Source: Flavobacterium tegetincola DSM 22377 (lineage in GTDB: Bacteria > Bacteroidota > Bacteroidia > Flavobacteriales > Flavobacteriaceae). From it: 64,000 nt of DNA. Location: positions 186,001 to 250,000 of the forward strand of contig NZ_KE384384.1 in the NCBI RefSeq assembly GCF_000425485.1. Reading direction: 5' to 3'. Both the position numbers and the translations under genes were made by a program. The notes under the pieces were generated by a model, which worked only from the letters and a program-made list of their open reading frames with translations, had not been told where the DNA came from and did not search any database. Below are positions 52,294 to 61,648 of the stretch, in pieces (position 1 is the stretch's first letter; each line of letters opens with the position of its first letter).

Positions 52294-54219
52294 CTACATT
52301 TTAGTGACAATGAATTCGCATCTTCTATTTTGTTGGTGCTGTTCTTCGGTGCACGGCATTCCATCGGAGCACAGATTTAAAAGTTGCGATTCTCCTAAAC
52401 CTATTCCGTTTAGTCGACTTTGGTCAATTTGATTTTCTACCAACCATTTTAGAGTCGACACGGCTCGTTCATTTGACAATATTTGATTGTTTTTATCGCT
52501 ATCGCGGCTGTCTGTGTGCGCTCTAATTTCGATGGATAGCGATGGATATTTTTGTAAGACTTCTTTGACTTTTATCAATTCTAATTCGGCGTCGGGTCTG
52601 ATATTAGATTTATCTAAATCAAAATAAATGGGACGAATTTTCAACATTATCGCCAAGTCATCTCCGATTTTAAAATGAGGCTGTTCTTTTTTAAGGACGA
52701 TCGTGTTGATATTAACGGTGTCTTGGTTTCTAGTTTCTATTTCAATTTGCTTGAACACTAATCCTTGCGCACCTGCTTGAATTGTACCATTTTCTAGGCA
52801 ATTTACTTCGAAATGATACTTCCCATCTGCATCGGCTTGTGTAGTCGCGATCTGAATTCCATTGGCGTCAAGCAAATTTACGGTAACAGCACTTGAATTT
52901 TTACTAGCATTTTGCACGAAAACACTTCCTTTAATAACCGTTTCGCACGGCAGTGGAAGCAATTCGACAAATGTATAAATGTCGTCCAATCCCACTCCAC
53001 CTGGTCGGTTTGATGAAAAATAACCTGTTTTGTCTTTCTCATTAAATATAAAACCAAAGTCATCCATCTTTGAATTGACTGGCGTTCCGAGATTTTGCGG
53101 TTGCCCGTATTGTAAGTCGCTGCCTAATTTTGAGACAAATACATCCAATCCTCCAAATCCATCTTGCCGCTCTGATGCAAAGTATAAGTCGTTGTTCAGA
53201 CTGACAAAGGGAAAGGTTTCTCTTCCTGCAGCATTTATTTTTGCTCCTAAATTTTCAGGTGTTCCAAATGTTCCGTCTACATTTATTGATACTTTGTATA
53301 AGTCGGATGCGCCAAAACCACCCGGCATGTCGGATGCAAAAAATAGTGTTTTTTCGTCTGGACTTAACGCAGGATGCGCGACGTTATAGGAATCGTCACA
53401 AAACGGCAATGCCGCTATTATGCTCCACTCGTCATTATTCTGTGTAGCTTTATAAATTTTTAAAACTGTAGTCTGATTTTGGTTGGAACCTTGCTTTTTG
53501 TTTTCAGAATTATTCCGTGTGAAGTACATTGTCAAACCGTCTTTGGTCAGCACTGCTGTTGACTCATTGAACTTTGAATTCACTGCTTTTGAGAACCATA
53601 TTGGTTGGGTCGCTGCTGCATTTGAGTCCACCACATATAAATCCGTAAAACTTTGATTGGTCCACGAGTGACTGCGTTTAAACACGCTGCCTGTGTCTCT
53701 TGTTGAAGCAAAGATGATTTGTTTGCCAAAATAGGAAGGCCCGAAATCCGATTCTTTTGAATTGAAAGATGCCACCTTCACTGTAAATCGTCCTGAGTTT
53801 TTGAATCGCAGCGTTTGCCAACTCCTATCGCCTGTACTTTCAGAAGCAATCGACTGTTTCGGAAATAGCGTTTTCATTTCGGTCCAAACCACTTCCGCTT
53901 TTTCGCCTTTTCCAATCGACTTTAGAACTTGTGCGTATCGAAAATAATGAATGAACTGTTGGTTCTGTGGTTTCTTAAATAAAACCTGATACCATTTGGC
54001 AGCAGCCTGATAGTTGGCATTGAAATAATAGGCGTCCGCTAAGTCAGCGTATGTTCTAGAATGCGTATTGCCGCTTTGCACTGCTTTTTCCAAACTTACA
54101 ATCGCGTCGCTGTACGCCAGTTCTTGGAATTGTTTGTGTCCTTTTTCTGCCCAACTTTGAGACCAAGTGGGAATTGTTACTAGTAATACAATCGCAATAA
54201 GTAAGTGGTAGATCTTCAT
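52294..54219 (-). CDS. OmpA-family protein with TPR, PD40 repeats and carboxypeptidase-regulatory domain
   Basis: The 641-residue protein has a signal peptide ending in TWSQ, TPR-like helices (SYADLADAYYFNANYQAAAKW in part), and WD40-like PD40 repeats (KQIIFASTRDTGS, ALSPDEKTLFFASDMPGG, GYFSSNRPGGVGLDDIY). A CarboxypepD_reg-like region near residues 430-510 and a C-terminal OmpA domain that binds peptidoglycan (IEIRAHTDSRDSDKNNQILSNER in part) complete it. This is the layout of T9SS-associated PorE-like proteins. It is paired with the PorP/SprF gene just upstream. Confidence 0.9.
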   Translation of the reverse strand: MKIYHLLIAIVLLVTIPTWSQSWAEKGHKQFQELAYSDAIVSLEKAVQSGNTHSRTYADLADAYYFNANYQAAAKWYQVLFKKPQNQQFIHYFRYAQVLKSIGKGEKAEVVWTEMKTLFPKQSIASESTGDRSWQTLRFKNSGRFTVKVASFNSKESDFGPSYFGKQIIFASTRDTGSVFKRSHSWTNQSFTDLYVVDSNAAATQPIWFSKAVNSKFNESTAVLTKDGLTMYFTRNNSENKKQGSNQNQTTVLKIYKATQNNDEWSIIAALPFCDDSYNVAHPALSPDEKTLFFASDMPGGFGASDLYKVSINVDGTFGTPENLGAKINAAGRETFPFVSLNNDLYFASERQDGFGGLDVFVSKLGSDLQYGQPQNLGTPVNSKMDDFGFIFNEKDKTGYFSSNRPGGVGLDDIYTFVELLPLPCETVIKGSVFVQNASKNSSAVTVNLLDANGIQIATTQADADGKYHFEVNCLENGTIQAGAQGLVFKQIEIETRNQDTVNINTIVLKKEQPHFKIGDDLAIMLKIRPIYFDLDKSNIRPDAELELIKVKEVLQKYPSLSIEIRAHTDSRDSDKNNQILSNERAVSTLKWLVENQIDQSRLNGIGLGESQLLNLCSDGMPCTEEQHQQNRRCEFIVTKM

Positions 54220-54230
54220 TATCAACTGTT

Positions 54231-55163
54231 TTAGAAAAAGCGTGGTGCTACGATTTTATTGTATTTCGAAAAAAGTTCATAGCGCAAAAATAGTTCATGC
54301 GAACCCGAATTGTAATTTATCAATTTGGTCGTCTCCGCGTCGTAACTGTAGCCAATTTGCCAATTATCGTTCACTTGAAAGCCTACTAAACCTGTTACCG
54401 CAGCATTCAGCCGATAAGCAGCTCCAAATGTAAACTGTTGGTTGAATAAAAAGTTGGCAGACACATCCACCTGCAATGGAGCACCTTGCACGAATTTGGA
54501 TAAAAAAGCAGGTTTGAATTGCAACTTACTGCTTAAATCAAAGACTTTTCCTCCAATCAGATACAAGTGCATTTTGTCTTTGGAGGTCGTACTTACATTA
54601 TCATCGTATCTTTTGGTTTCGAGGAAATTTGGTACAGAAAGTCCGATGTAATTCTTTTTTGAATGCCAGTAGATTCCGACACCAAAATTGGGCGAAAACT
54701 GATTATCGATGCTATTCTGATCGTTTAAAACCACATCATTTGGGTCTAAAATGGTCAAGCGGCTGTAATCCACCGTCAACCAATTTGCAGCTGCTTTCAA
54801 ACCAAAAGATAGATTAGAGTTGACGGAAGTGGGAATACTGTAGGAAACGTCAGCGGCAAACGTATTGTTATTTGATATTCCAATGCGGTCGTTGAGGAGA
54901 GAAATACCATACCCTAAATTGGTATTTGAAACCGGTTTATTGATCGAAAACGAATTGGTAACCGGTGCTCCATCCAATCCGACCCACTGTGTACGGTGTA
55001 GGAAAAACAAACTTGTTACGCCGCGGGAACCTGCATACGCTGGATTGATCAAAACCGTGTTGTACATGTAGTGCGTGTATTGCGGATCTTGTTGCGCCAC
55101 AACGCTACTCACGAAAAGGAGTGCTATAATCGAGAAGAAATTAAGACTATTTTTACAGATCAT
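54231..55163 (-). CDS. Type IX secretion system membrane protein, PorP/SprF family
   Basis: The 310-residue outer-membrane barrel begins with a signal peptide ending VVAQQ and then the family hallmark DPQYTHYMYNTVLINPAYAGSRG. It continues with LFFLHRTQWVGLDGAPVT, SFSINKPVSNTNLGYGISLLND in part, and a C-terminal barrel strand. SprF-type proteins help secrete or anchor one large T9SS substrate such as SprB. No such adhesin gene adjoins it here: the upstream neighbour is prfC on the other strand. Confidence 0.92.
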   Translation of the reverse strand: MICKNSLNFFSIIALLFVSSVVAQQDPQYTHYMYNTVLINPAYAGSRGVTSLFFLHRTQWVGLDGAPVTNSFSINKPVSNTNLGYGISLLNDRIGISNNNTFAADVSYSIPTSVNSNLSFGLKAAANWLTVDYSRLTILDPNDVVLNDQNSIDNQFSPNFGVGIYWHSKKNYIGLSVPNFLETKRYDDNVSTTSKDKMHLYLIGGKVFDLSSKLQFKPAFLSKFVQGAPLQVDVSANFLFNQQFTFGAAYRLNAAVTGLVGFQVNDNWQIGYSYDAETTKLINYNSGSHELFLRYELFSKYNKIVAPRFF

Positions 55164-55467
55164 TCGTGCGAAATACGGCTTACGGTTTAAATACGTTGCA
55201 ATCCTACGATTGTTAAGATCCGAAAATTACAAAAATTAATGCAAAGATGCACGAGCAGCAATTCTATAACTCTTCTATTTGTAAAAAATAGTATTCCCTC
55301 GGACTTCCTTTTTGAAAAGAAGTTACTTTTTGAGGCATTCATCCAGGAGGACTATGTTCAAAAGTTGTTGTTTTGTGCATTAATACCGATTTCGATTCGT
55401 TTACAAGGCTTCCGATTGGCTGATAATTGACAATAATATTCTATTTTTGCAGTCAATTTAAGATACT
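55164..55467. other. Divergent gap between PorP/SprF and prfC
   Basis: A 304-base gap with the prfC promoter near its right end. The short ORF within it has no coding character that I recognise. Nothing else found. Confidence 0.5.
55416..55449 (+). promoter_or_regulatory. Promoter of prfC
   Basis: TTG at 55416-55418, a 23-base spacer, TATTTTTG at 55442-55449, 18 bases before the ATG. The spacer is at the upper end of the usual range. Confidence 0.55.
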
Positions 55468-57057
55468 ATGAGTTTTAATAAGGAAATAGAAAGACGCCGT
55501 ACATTTGGAATTATTGCCCATCCCGATGCAGGTAAGACCACTTTGACTGAGAAATTACTTTTATTTGGAGGAGCCATTCAGGAAGCGGGCGCGGTTAAAA
55601 ACAATAAGATAAAAAAAGGAGCTACTTCGGATTTTATGGAGATCGAACGCCAGAGAGGGATTTCTGTGTCGACTTCTGTTTTGGCTTTCAATTATAAAAA
55701 CAAGAAAATAAACATATTAGATACGCCCGGTCACAAGGATTTTGCCGAAGATACGTTCCGAACGCTTACCGCTGTAGACAGTGTGATTGTGGTGGTGGAT
55801 GTTGCAAAAGGTGTGGAAGAGCAAACTGAAAAGTTGGTTGCTGTTTGCCGTTTGCGTAATATTCCAATGATTGTTTTCATCAACAAATTAGACCGAGAAG
55901 GAAAAGATGCCTTTGATTTAATGGATGAAGTGGAGCAAAAATTGGGTTTAACGGTGACGCCTATGAGTTTTCCAATTGGAATGGGTTACGATTTTAAAGG
56001 AATCTATAACATTTGGGAGAAAAACATTAATCTTTTTAGTGGCGACAGTCGTAAGAATATTGAGGAAACCATTGCCTTTTCGGACGTTGAGAATCCGGAA
56101 CTCGATCGTATTATTGGCGAAAAGCCGGCGACTCGTTTGCGTGAAGAATTGGAATTAATTCGCGAAGTATATCCTGAATTTAATCGGGACGCGTATTTGT
56201 CCGGAGCTTTGCAACCGGTATTTTTTGGTTCTGCATTGAACAACTTTGGAGTTCGGGAATTGTTGGATTCTTTTGTTGAAATAGCACCAGCACCTCGACC
56301 AAAAGAATCAGAGACTCGCATGGTTGAACCCTCTGAAACGAAGTTGTCCGGATTTATATTTAAAATTCACGCCAACATGGATCCCAAGCACAGGGACCGT
56401 TTGGCCTTTTTGAAAATTGTTTCGGGTACTTTTGAGCGTAATAAGCCTTATTATCACGTGCGTCAGAAGAAGAATTTTAAATTCTCAAGTCCGAATGCCT
56501 TTTTTGCTGAGAAGAAGGAAATCGTGGACATTTCGTATCCAGGAGATATTGTAGGATTACACGATACCGGAAATTTTAAAATTGGAGACACGTTGACTGA
56601 AGGAGAAATCATGAGTTTCAAGGGAATTCCGAGTTTTTCTCCGGAGCATTTTAGGTACATTAACAATGCTGATCCTTTGAAAGCAAAACAACTTGAGAAA
56701 GGCATTGACCAGTTGATGGATGAAGGTGTCGCACAATTGTTTACTTTAGAATTGAACAACCGTAAAGTGATTGGAACTGTAGGAGCGCTTCAATATGAGG
56801 TAATTCAATATCGATTAGAGCATGAATATGGTGCCAAATGTACGTACGAAAACTTTCCTGTACATAAAGCGTGCTGGGTTAAACCGGACGATGCCAAAAA
56901 TGATGAGTTCAAAGAATTCAAGCGAATCAAGCAGAAATTTTTGGCAAAAGACAAGTACGGTCAACTCGTATTTTTAGCTGATTCCGATTTCACGATACAA
57001 ATGACTGTTGCTAAATACCCTTCGGTTAAACTGTATTTCACTTCAGAAAACGATTAA
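55468..57057 (+). CDS. prfC: Peptide chain release factor 3
   Basis: The 529-residue GTPase recycles RF1/RF2 after termination. G1 is AHPDAGKTTLTEKLL, G2 lies in RQRGISVSTSV, G3 is LDTPGHKDFAEDT and G4 is FINKLDREGKDA. The RF3 C-terminal domain follows (GFIFKIHANMDPKHRDRLAFL in part, then GALQYEVIQYRLEHEY). Full length. The CpsB phosphatase gene begins 22 bases downstream. Confidence 0.95.
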   Translation: MSFNKEIERRRTFGIIAHPDAGKTTLTEKLLLFGGAIQEAGAVKNNKIKKGATSDFMEIERQRGISVSTSVLAFNYKNKKINILDTPGHKDFAEDTFRTLTAVDSVIVVVDVAKGVEEQTEKLVAVCRLRNIPMIVFINKLDREGKDAFDLMDEVEQKLGLTVTPMSFPIGMGYDFKGIYNIWEKNINLFSGDSRKNIEETIAFSDVENPELDRIIGEKPATRLREELELIREVYPEFNRDAYLSGALQPVFFGSALNNFGVRELLDSFVEIAPAPRPKESETRMVEPSETKLSGFIFKIHANMDPKHRDRLAFLKIVSGTFERNKPYYHVRQKKNFKFSSPNAFFAEKKEIVDISYPGDIVGLHDTGNFKIGDTLTEGEIMSFKGIPSFSPEHFRYINNADPLKAKQLEKGIDQLMDEGVAQLFTLELNNRKVIGTVGALQYEVIQYRLEHEYGAKCTYENFPVHKACWVKPDDAKNDEFKEFKRIKQKFLAKDKYGQLVFLADSDFTIQMTVAKYPSVKLYFTSEND

Positions 57058-57079
57058 AAACCTGTAATACCAATAGCCT

Positions 57080-57817
57080 ATGTTTTTTTTCAACAAGAAA
57101 AAGCCGATTTTAAAAGATTTGATTCCGGACAACCATATTGATTTCCACTCGCATTTGCTTTTTGGACTCGATGACGGGGCAAAGACTTTTGAGGACACTT
57201 TAGCTCTTGTGAAAGCAATGCAAGGCTTTGGGATTAAAGAAATGATCACTACGCCTCACGTGATGAATCACGTTTGGAATAACACACATGACATTATTAC
57301 TTCTAAGCGCGACGAGGTCAATACTTTGTTTAAGCAGCATGGCGTCGACTTTACGATTAAAGCTGCTGCAGAATATCTGATGGATGATTATTTTTTGACA
57401 TTGATTCACACGGAGCCTTTGCTTGTGTTGAAAGATAATTATGTGTTGGTAGAAATGTCTTATATCAATGCCCCTTTGCAGTTGTACGATATTATTTTTG
57501 AATTGCAAGTGGCTGGTTACAAGCCGGTGTTGGCTCATCCCGAAAGGTACAATTTCCTTCACAATAAGTTCGAAGAATACAGTAGGCTAAAAAATGCAGG
57601 CTGTTTGTTTCAAATCAATATGTTGTCCACAGTTGGTTATTATGGCGAGTTTGTTGCCCGAGCTGCGGAACAGTTATTGAAGAAAGGGATGATTGATTTT
57701 GCAAGTTCTGACATTCATCATGAAAAACATGTGGCATCATTTGATGGCAAAGTTTTATTCAAAGATATTAAGCCGTTAGAGGAGGCTATTGCGAACACTC
57801 TTTTCTTTAAGGAATAG
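57080..57817 (+). CDS. CpsB/CapC-type tyrosine-protein phosphatase (PHP family)
   Basis: The 245-residue protein has the PHP metal-dependent phosphoesterase motifs: DFHSHLLFGLDDGAKTFEDT, TTPHVMNHVW, LAHPERYNFL and SSDIHHEKH. In capsule systems this enzyme dephosphorylates the Wzc-type tyrosine kinase. A Wzc homologue is encoded on the opposite strand 600 bases away, across a tandem array, so the kinase and phosphatase of one system appear to converge here. Confidence 0.9.
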   Translation: MFFFNKKKPILKDLIPDNHIDFHSHLLFGLDDGAKTFEDTLALVKAMQGFGIKEMITTPHVMNHVWNNTHDIITSKRDEVNTLFKQHGVDFTIKAAAEYLMDDYFLTLIHTEPLLVLKDNYVLVEMSYINAPLQLYDIIFELQVAGYKPVLAHPERYNFLHNKFEEYSRLKNAGCLFQINMLSTVGYYGEFVARAAEQLLKKGMIDFASSDIHHEKHVASFDGKVLFKDIKPLEEAIANTLFFKE

Positions 57818-57940
57818 GGAGCTGTGTATTGGAATGTACTGGTTTGTACTTCTTTTGGGAACGGGGGTTTTATTTTGATGATGGGGGTTTTGTGTGTGTT
57901 GTGCTTGGAGGTTATTACAAGGGGCTTGTTTATGGATTTT

Positions 57941-58301
57941 AGATTCCTACGGAATGACAAAGATGGTTTCTTACTTAAAAGGGAATGAGTGTTGTGGTTT
58001 AGATTGCTGCGGAATGACAAGGTGGTATGGATTGGTTCCTGACTTAAATGGGGATAAAAGGTGTGGTATAGATTCCTACGGAATGACAAAGGTTGTATGT
58101 ATAGGTTTCTGACTTAAACGGGAATGAGTGTTGTGGTTTAGATTCCTGCGGAATGACAAGGTGGTATGGATTGGTTCCTTACTTAAAAGGGAATGAGTGT
58201 TGTGGTTTAGATTGCTGCGGAATGACAAAGGTGGTATGGATTGGTTCCTGACTTAAACGGGGATAGTAGGTGTTGTTTTTGGATTCTTGCGGAATGACAA
58301 A
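57941..58301. repeat. Tandem array of about 70-bp units containing a hairpin motif
   Basis: Six copies of a 20-base motif (consensus GATTCCTACGGAATGACAAA, with TGC for TAC in some copies) start at 57941, 58001, 58070, 58140, 58209 and 58281, a spacing of 60-72. The intervals are also related to one another (GGTGGTATGGATTGGTTCC, GACTTAAACGGGAATGAG). Small ORFs within are repeat artefacts. The array fills the gap between the CpsB and Wzc genes (57818-58425). The left flank is G-rich and the right flank near 58302-58410 has no other recognised feature. Confidence 0.88.
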
Positions 58302-58410
58302 TGTTTTGCGGTTTGGTTGCTTACTTAAGAGGGTAACTGCTGGGAACAGTTATTGACTACTTTGAATGTATTTCAGCAGGCTTGCTGCGTGAGGCAAGAT
58401 TTGGTACTAC

Positions 58411-58440
58411 ACAAAAAAAAGGGTCTTATGACCCTTTTCT
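58411..58440 (-). terminator. Terminator containing the wzc stop codon
   Basis: AAAAGGGTC / GACCCTTTT hairpin with a three-to-four-base loop and a long A-run on the left (T-run on the minus strand). The Wzc stop codon (58428-58426) lies within its stem-loop. Confidence 0.8.
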
Positions 58441-60813
58441 GAAACTGAATATTTCTTTGTACCATGGTAACTTCACCTTTTCTTGTCCATAACCATAGCC
58501 GTAACCATAGCCGTAACCGTAGCCATACCCATAACCGTAGCCTTTGTGCGTATCGGTGTCGTTTAGTAAGATTGACATGTTTGGTAATTTCTTTTCTCTG
58601 TATAATGCGTCTGGAATTTTCAATAGACGTTTGTCAAGATAATTTGCACGTACCACATATACAAATGCATCTGCGTATTTGGCGATTAATAAGGTATCAG
58701 TAACTAAACTTACTGGTGCCGTGTCTACAATAATATAATCATATTCCTTGCGTAATGTTTCAAACATGTCAGAAACTTTACTGTTCATCAACATTTCCGC
58801 AGGATTTGGTGGAATGACACCTGCTGAAAACACATCAAATTGTTCATAACCGTCTTGGCTGAAAATGTAGTTGTGCATGTCATCGTCCTTAGCAGTAATG
58901 AAATTCGTAATTCCTTTTTTAGGTAAATTCATATATTCATCCAGCTTTGGATTTCTAATATCTAGTCCCATTAAGAGCACTTTCTTGCCTGATAAAGCCA
59001 TCGTACTTGCCAAGTTCACTGATACAAACGTCTTCCCTTCCTTTGGAAAAGTAGAAGTTAGAAAAATTACTTTTGCTTGGTTTAAAGGAACCTCGCTCAA
59101 CATAAAATCAATATTTGTTCGAATCATACGCATTGCCTCTGATGAACTAGATCGGCTGTCGGCACCGATGATATCCTGACTTGATTCTGAATGAGGCAGA
59201 TCACCCAAAAATGGTGCTAATGTTGCACCTTCTATATCGGAACGTGTTTTAATTTTGGTATCAAGTATGTCGTAAATGAATATTATTGAAAAAGGAATTA
59301 GTAACCCTACGATTAATGCAGCAATGTAAATGATATTCGGCTTAGGTTCTACCGGTGTAGGGTTGGAATACGCTACATCTATTATTTTTGCATTAGATGC
59401 AGTCACATTTAAAAGAATAGCATTCTCTTCTCTTTTTTGGAGCAGATAAAGGTATAACGACTCTTTAACACTTTGCTTTCTACCTATAATTCTTGACTCG
59501 CGTTCTTGCGTTGGTATTTGACCAATTTTACCACCTAGAATTTCGGTTTGTCTACGTAAATCGTTTTCACTAATTGCTAATGCTTTTTCCAAATTATTTA
59601 ACCCTTGCTTGATACTTTGCCTCAACCCAGTAAGTTGCTGGTCCATATTTTGCACCGTAGGATTTGCACCCGTAGCATCGTTCATTAAACGCTTTTTACT
59701 TAAAACCATTAAGTTGTACTGCTCGATCAAGCCACTTATACTACCTTCATCAGGTACTAAATTTGCAGGAACCATATCTTGATTGGTAGCTTTGCTCAAC
59801 ATCTTTGAAACATCTTCTACAATACGTTGCTTTGTCAGTATATTTAAATATTCCTTCTGAATCTCTGTAGCTGATCCTAAAAATGCCTGCGATTCTGAAA
59901 TAATATCAGTTACCTTATTCGATTTTTTAAACGACTCTAAGTTTCCTTCAACCGTATCCAATTCACTTGTGATTGCTGCTAAACGTTTATTTATAAAACG
60001 TTCCGTATTTTTTGCAACCTCACTTTTATCATCAATCGCATCTTGGTTGTAGTTTTGGGTCAGACGGTCTAGAAAGTCTTCACCCAATTCTTTAACTGGA
60101 TCTACAATAGAAATTTTTATCACACTAGATCTTTCGCTTGTCGGTGTAATTGCTAACTTATTGTAATATTTATTTATAACCCACTCTAATGGTGTTAATC
60201 GCACTAATACGGAAGCCGTAGCTGTGGAATACTGCTCTTTTAAAACTACCATTTTTGCAAATTCTAATGGAATTGTGGCACCAAACTGGTACGGACCTGT
60301 ACGCTCTCCACTAGCTGTTTCAAATTCAAACGAACTATCCGATACTGGAATAATTGCAAAGTTGAAGCTTTTAGAACTAAAATCCTCTTTCTTATCAAAA
60401 AATTGAACTTTTATAGGGCTCTTATTATATAGCTCGGTTGAGACTACACGGCCGTCCGCATAATAGGATATGTTTAAATTTAAATCCTTGATTGTTTTTG
60501 ACAGTAAAGCCCTTGAACGTATAATTTCGGCTTCGTTTTCTATATTGATATAGCCTGCGTTCAATCCGGGAATGTCTGCGAATGCACCTAATTCTGATGA
60601 CATTCCTCCCCTTTTATCTACTTTTATTAATACGGAAGTACTGATCGAATAAATCGGAGTGGTATAACGTAAATATAAAAAAGCTACTGTCAAACAAAGC
60701 AATGTAGTTAAAAGAAACCACTTCCAATTTATAAAGTAACGCTCTAATTGTTGCTTTAAATTAAAGTCTTCTTTTACACTGTTTTCTGGTTGGTTCCAAT
60801 TTTGATCGTTCAT
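58426..60813 (-). CDS. Wzc-like polysaccharide co-polymerase and tyrosine autokinase with (GY)9 tail
   Basis: The 795-residue inner-membrane protein has the Wzz domain with TM1 near residue 35 (WFLLTTLLCLTVAFLYLRY) and TM2 near residue 500 (IYIAALIVGLLIPFSIIFIY), long coiled coils between, and a C-terminal BY-kinase. Walker A is STFPKEGKTFVSVNLA, Walker A' LLMGLDIRNPKL and Walker B YDYIIVDTAP. The C-terminal tail has nine Gly-Tyr repeats (58489-58542), a tyrosine cluster as expected for autophosphorylation. It controls polymer length and export with Wza and the CpsB phosphatase. Confidence 0.93.
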   Translation of the reverse strand: MNDQNWNQPENSVKEDFNLKQQLERYFINWKWFLLTTLLCLTVAFLYLRYTTPIYSISTSVLIKVDKRGGMSSELGAFADIPGLNAGYINIENEAEIIRSRALLSKTIKDLNLNISYYADGRVVSTELYNKSPIKVQFFDKKEDFSSKSFNFAIIPVSDSSFEFETASGERTGPYQFGATIPLEFAKMVVLKEQYSTATASVLVRLTPLEWVINKYYNKLAITPTSERSSVIKISIVDPVKELGEDFLDRLTQNYNQDAIDDKSEVAKNTERFINKRLAAITSELDTVEGNLESFKKSNKVTDIISESQAFLGSATEIQKEYLNILTKQRIVEDVSKMLSKATNQDMVPANLVPDEGSISGLIEQYNLMVLSKKRLMNDATGANPTVQNMDQQLTGLRQSIKQGLNNLEKALAISENDLRRQTEILGGKIGQIPTQERESRIIGRKQSVKESLYLYLLQKREENAILLNVTASNAKIIDVAYSNPTPVEPKPNIIYIAALIVGLLIPFSIIFIYDILDTKIKTRSDIEGATLAPFLGDLPHSESSQDIIGADSRSSSSEAMRMIRTNIDFMLSEVPLNQAKVIFLTSTFPKEGKTFVSVNLASTMALSGKKVLLMGLDIRNPKLDEYMNLPKKGITNFITAKDDDMHNYIFSQDGYEQFDVFSAGVIPPNPAEMLMNSKVSDMFETLRKEYDYIIVDTAPVSLVTDTLLIAKYADAFVYVVRANYLDKRLLKIPDALYREKKLPNMSILLNDTDTHKGYGYGYGYGYGYGYGYGYGQEKVKLPWYKEIFSFRKGS

Positions 60814-60817
60814 TACT

Positions 60818-61594
60818 TTAATTTTGAGTGTAAATTGAATAAATAGCTAATAATAGCGATAATGATGTTAGAATAATAGAAATATTAGGACCAACTGCTG
60901 AACTGTTCATCCTAACTTTATTTGGCTCTACATAGACCATATCGTTTTGTGCTAAATAGTAAAATGGTGAATTGATAAAATCTGCTTTTGTAATGTCTAC
61001 AAAATTGTAGGTTTTTTTACCGTCCGTCTCTCTAATAACTAAGATGTTGTCTCTTTTACCGTATATCGTTAAGTCACCCGCCATTGCCAATGCTTCCGGT
61101 AATGTCACGCGTTCTGTAGTTACAGGAAATGATCCTGGCGCTTTTACTTCACCGGTAACCGACACTTTAAAATTTAAAATTCGCATTGTTACAAAGGGAT
61201 CTTTGATGTACTCTTTTAACTTCGTTTTGATCATATCCATTGCTTGACTCCTCGTTAAGCCCCCTAGTGTCAATTTTCCCAATACTGGGAAGTCGATCTT
61301 CCCTTGGTTGTCCACCAAGTACGACAAATAAATCGGTTGTGCTGCTGTAGCACCTGGCGCAAGACCACTATTTCCAACACCAAATGAGGCTACATTGAAG
61401 TTTGCCGTCGCTTCTGCACTGGGTGAAGAAACAATTATCGATAGTAAATCGTCTTGTTTTAAAACCGGATTGTACGTAATGCTGTCCGCGTACGCTGCCT
61501 CTTCTATACCTTGGTAATAACGCAATTTGTCTCGTGAGGCACACGAATTTAAAAGCAAGAGCACTATTGTCAGCGCGAGTATTTGTTTAATCAT
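60818..61594 (-). CDS. Polysaccharide export lipoprotein (Wza-like)
   Basis: The 258-residue protein has a lipoprotein signal with lipidated Cys at 18 (LLLLNSCAS), then two polysaccharide biosynthesis/export beta-domains: KQDDLLSIIVSSPSAEA, IDFPVLGKLTLGGLTRSQAMDMIKTKLKEY in part, and FKVSVTGEVKAPGSFPVTTER. A C-terminal transmembrane segment (ISIILTSLSLLLAIYSIY) resembles the outer-membrane helix. I chose ATG 61594; the longer frame precedes the signal peptide with charged residues. Four bases separate it from wzc. Confidence 0.9.
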   Translation of the reverse strand: MIKQILALTIVLLLLNSCASRDKLRYYQGIEEAAYADSITYNPVLKQDDLLSIIVSSPSAEATANFNVASFGVGNSGLAPGATAAQPIYLSYLVDNQGKIDFPVLGKLTLGGLTRSQAMDMIKTKLKEYIKDPFVTMRILNFKVSVTGEVKAPGSFPVTTERVTLPEALAMAGDLTIYGKRDNILVIRETDGKKTYNFVDITKADFINSPFYYLAQNDMVYVEPNKVRMNSSAVGPNISIILTSLSLLLAIYSIYTQN

Positions 61595-61648
61595 GAGGTT
61601 CTTTTTAAAAAAGCAAATATACATATTAACATTTATTTTACAACTTTA

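Noticed and set aside
55239..55430. A 63-residue plus-strand ORF upstream of prfC
   Set aside because: No family resemblance, and it overlaps the predicted prfC promoter; treated as chance.
57718..58089. A 123-residue minus-strand reading frame in the tandem array
   Set aside because: It mirrors the tandem repeat and the end of the CpsB gene, with low-complexity, repeated protein sequence (SFRRNLY-like repeats) and no family resemblance.
57941..58301. Possible CRISPR array
   Set aside because: Units are about 70 bp and degenerate, the intervals between motifs are related to each other and not unique spacers, and no cas gene is present.
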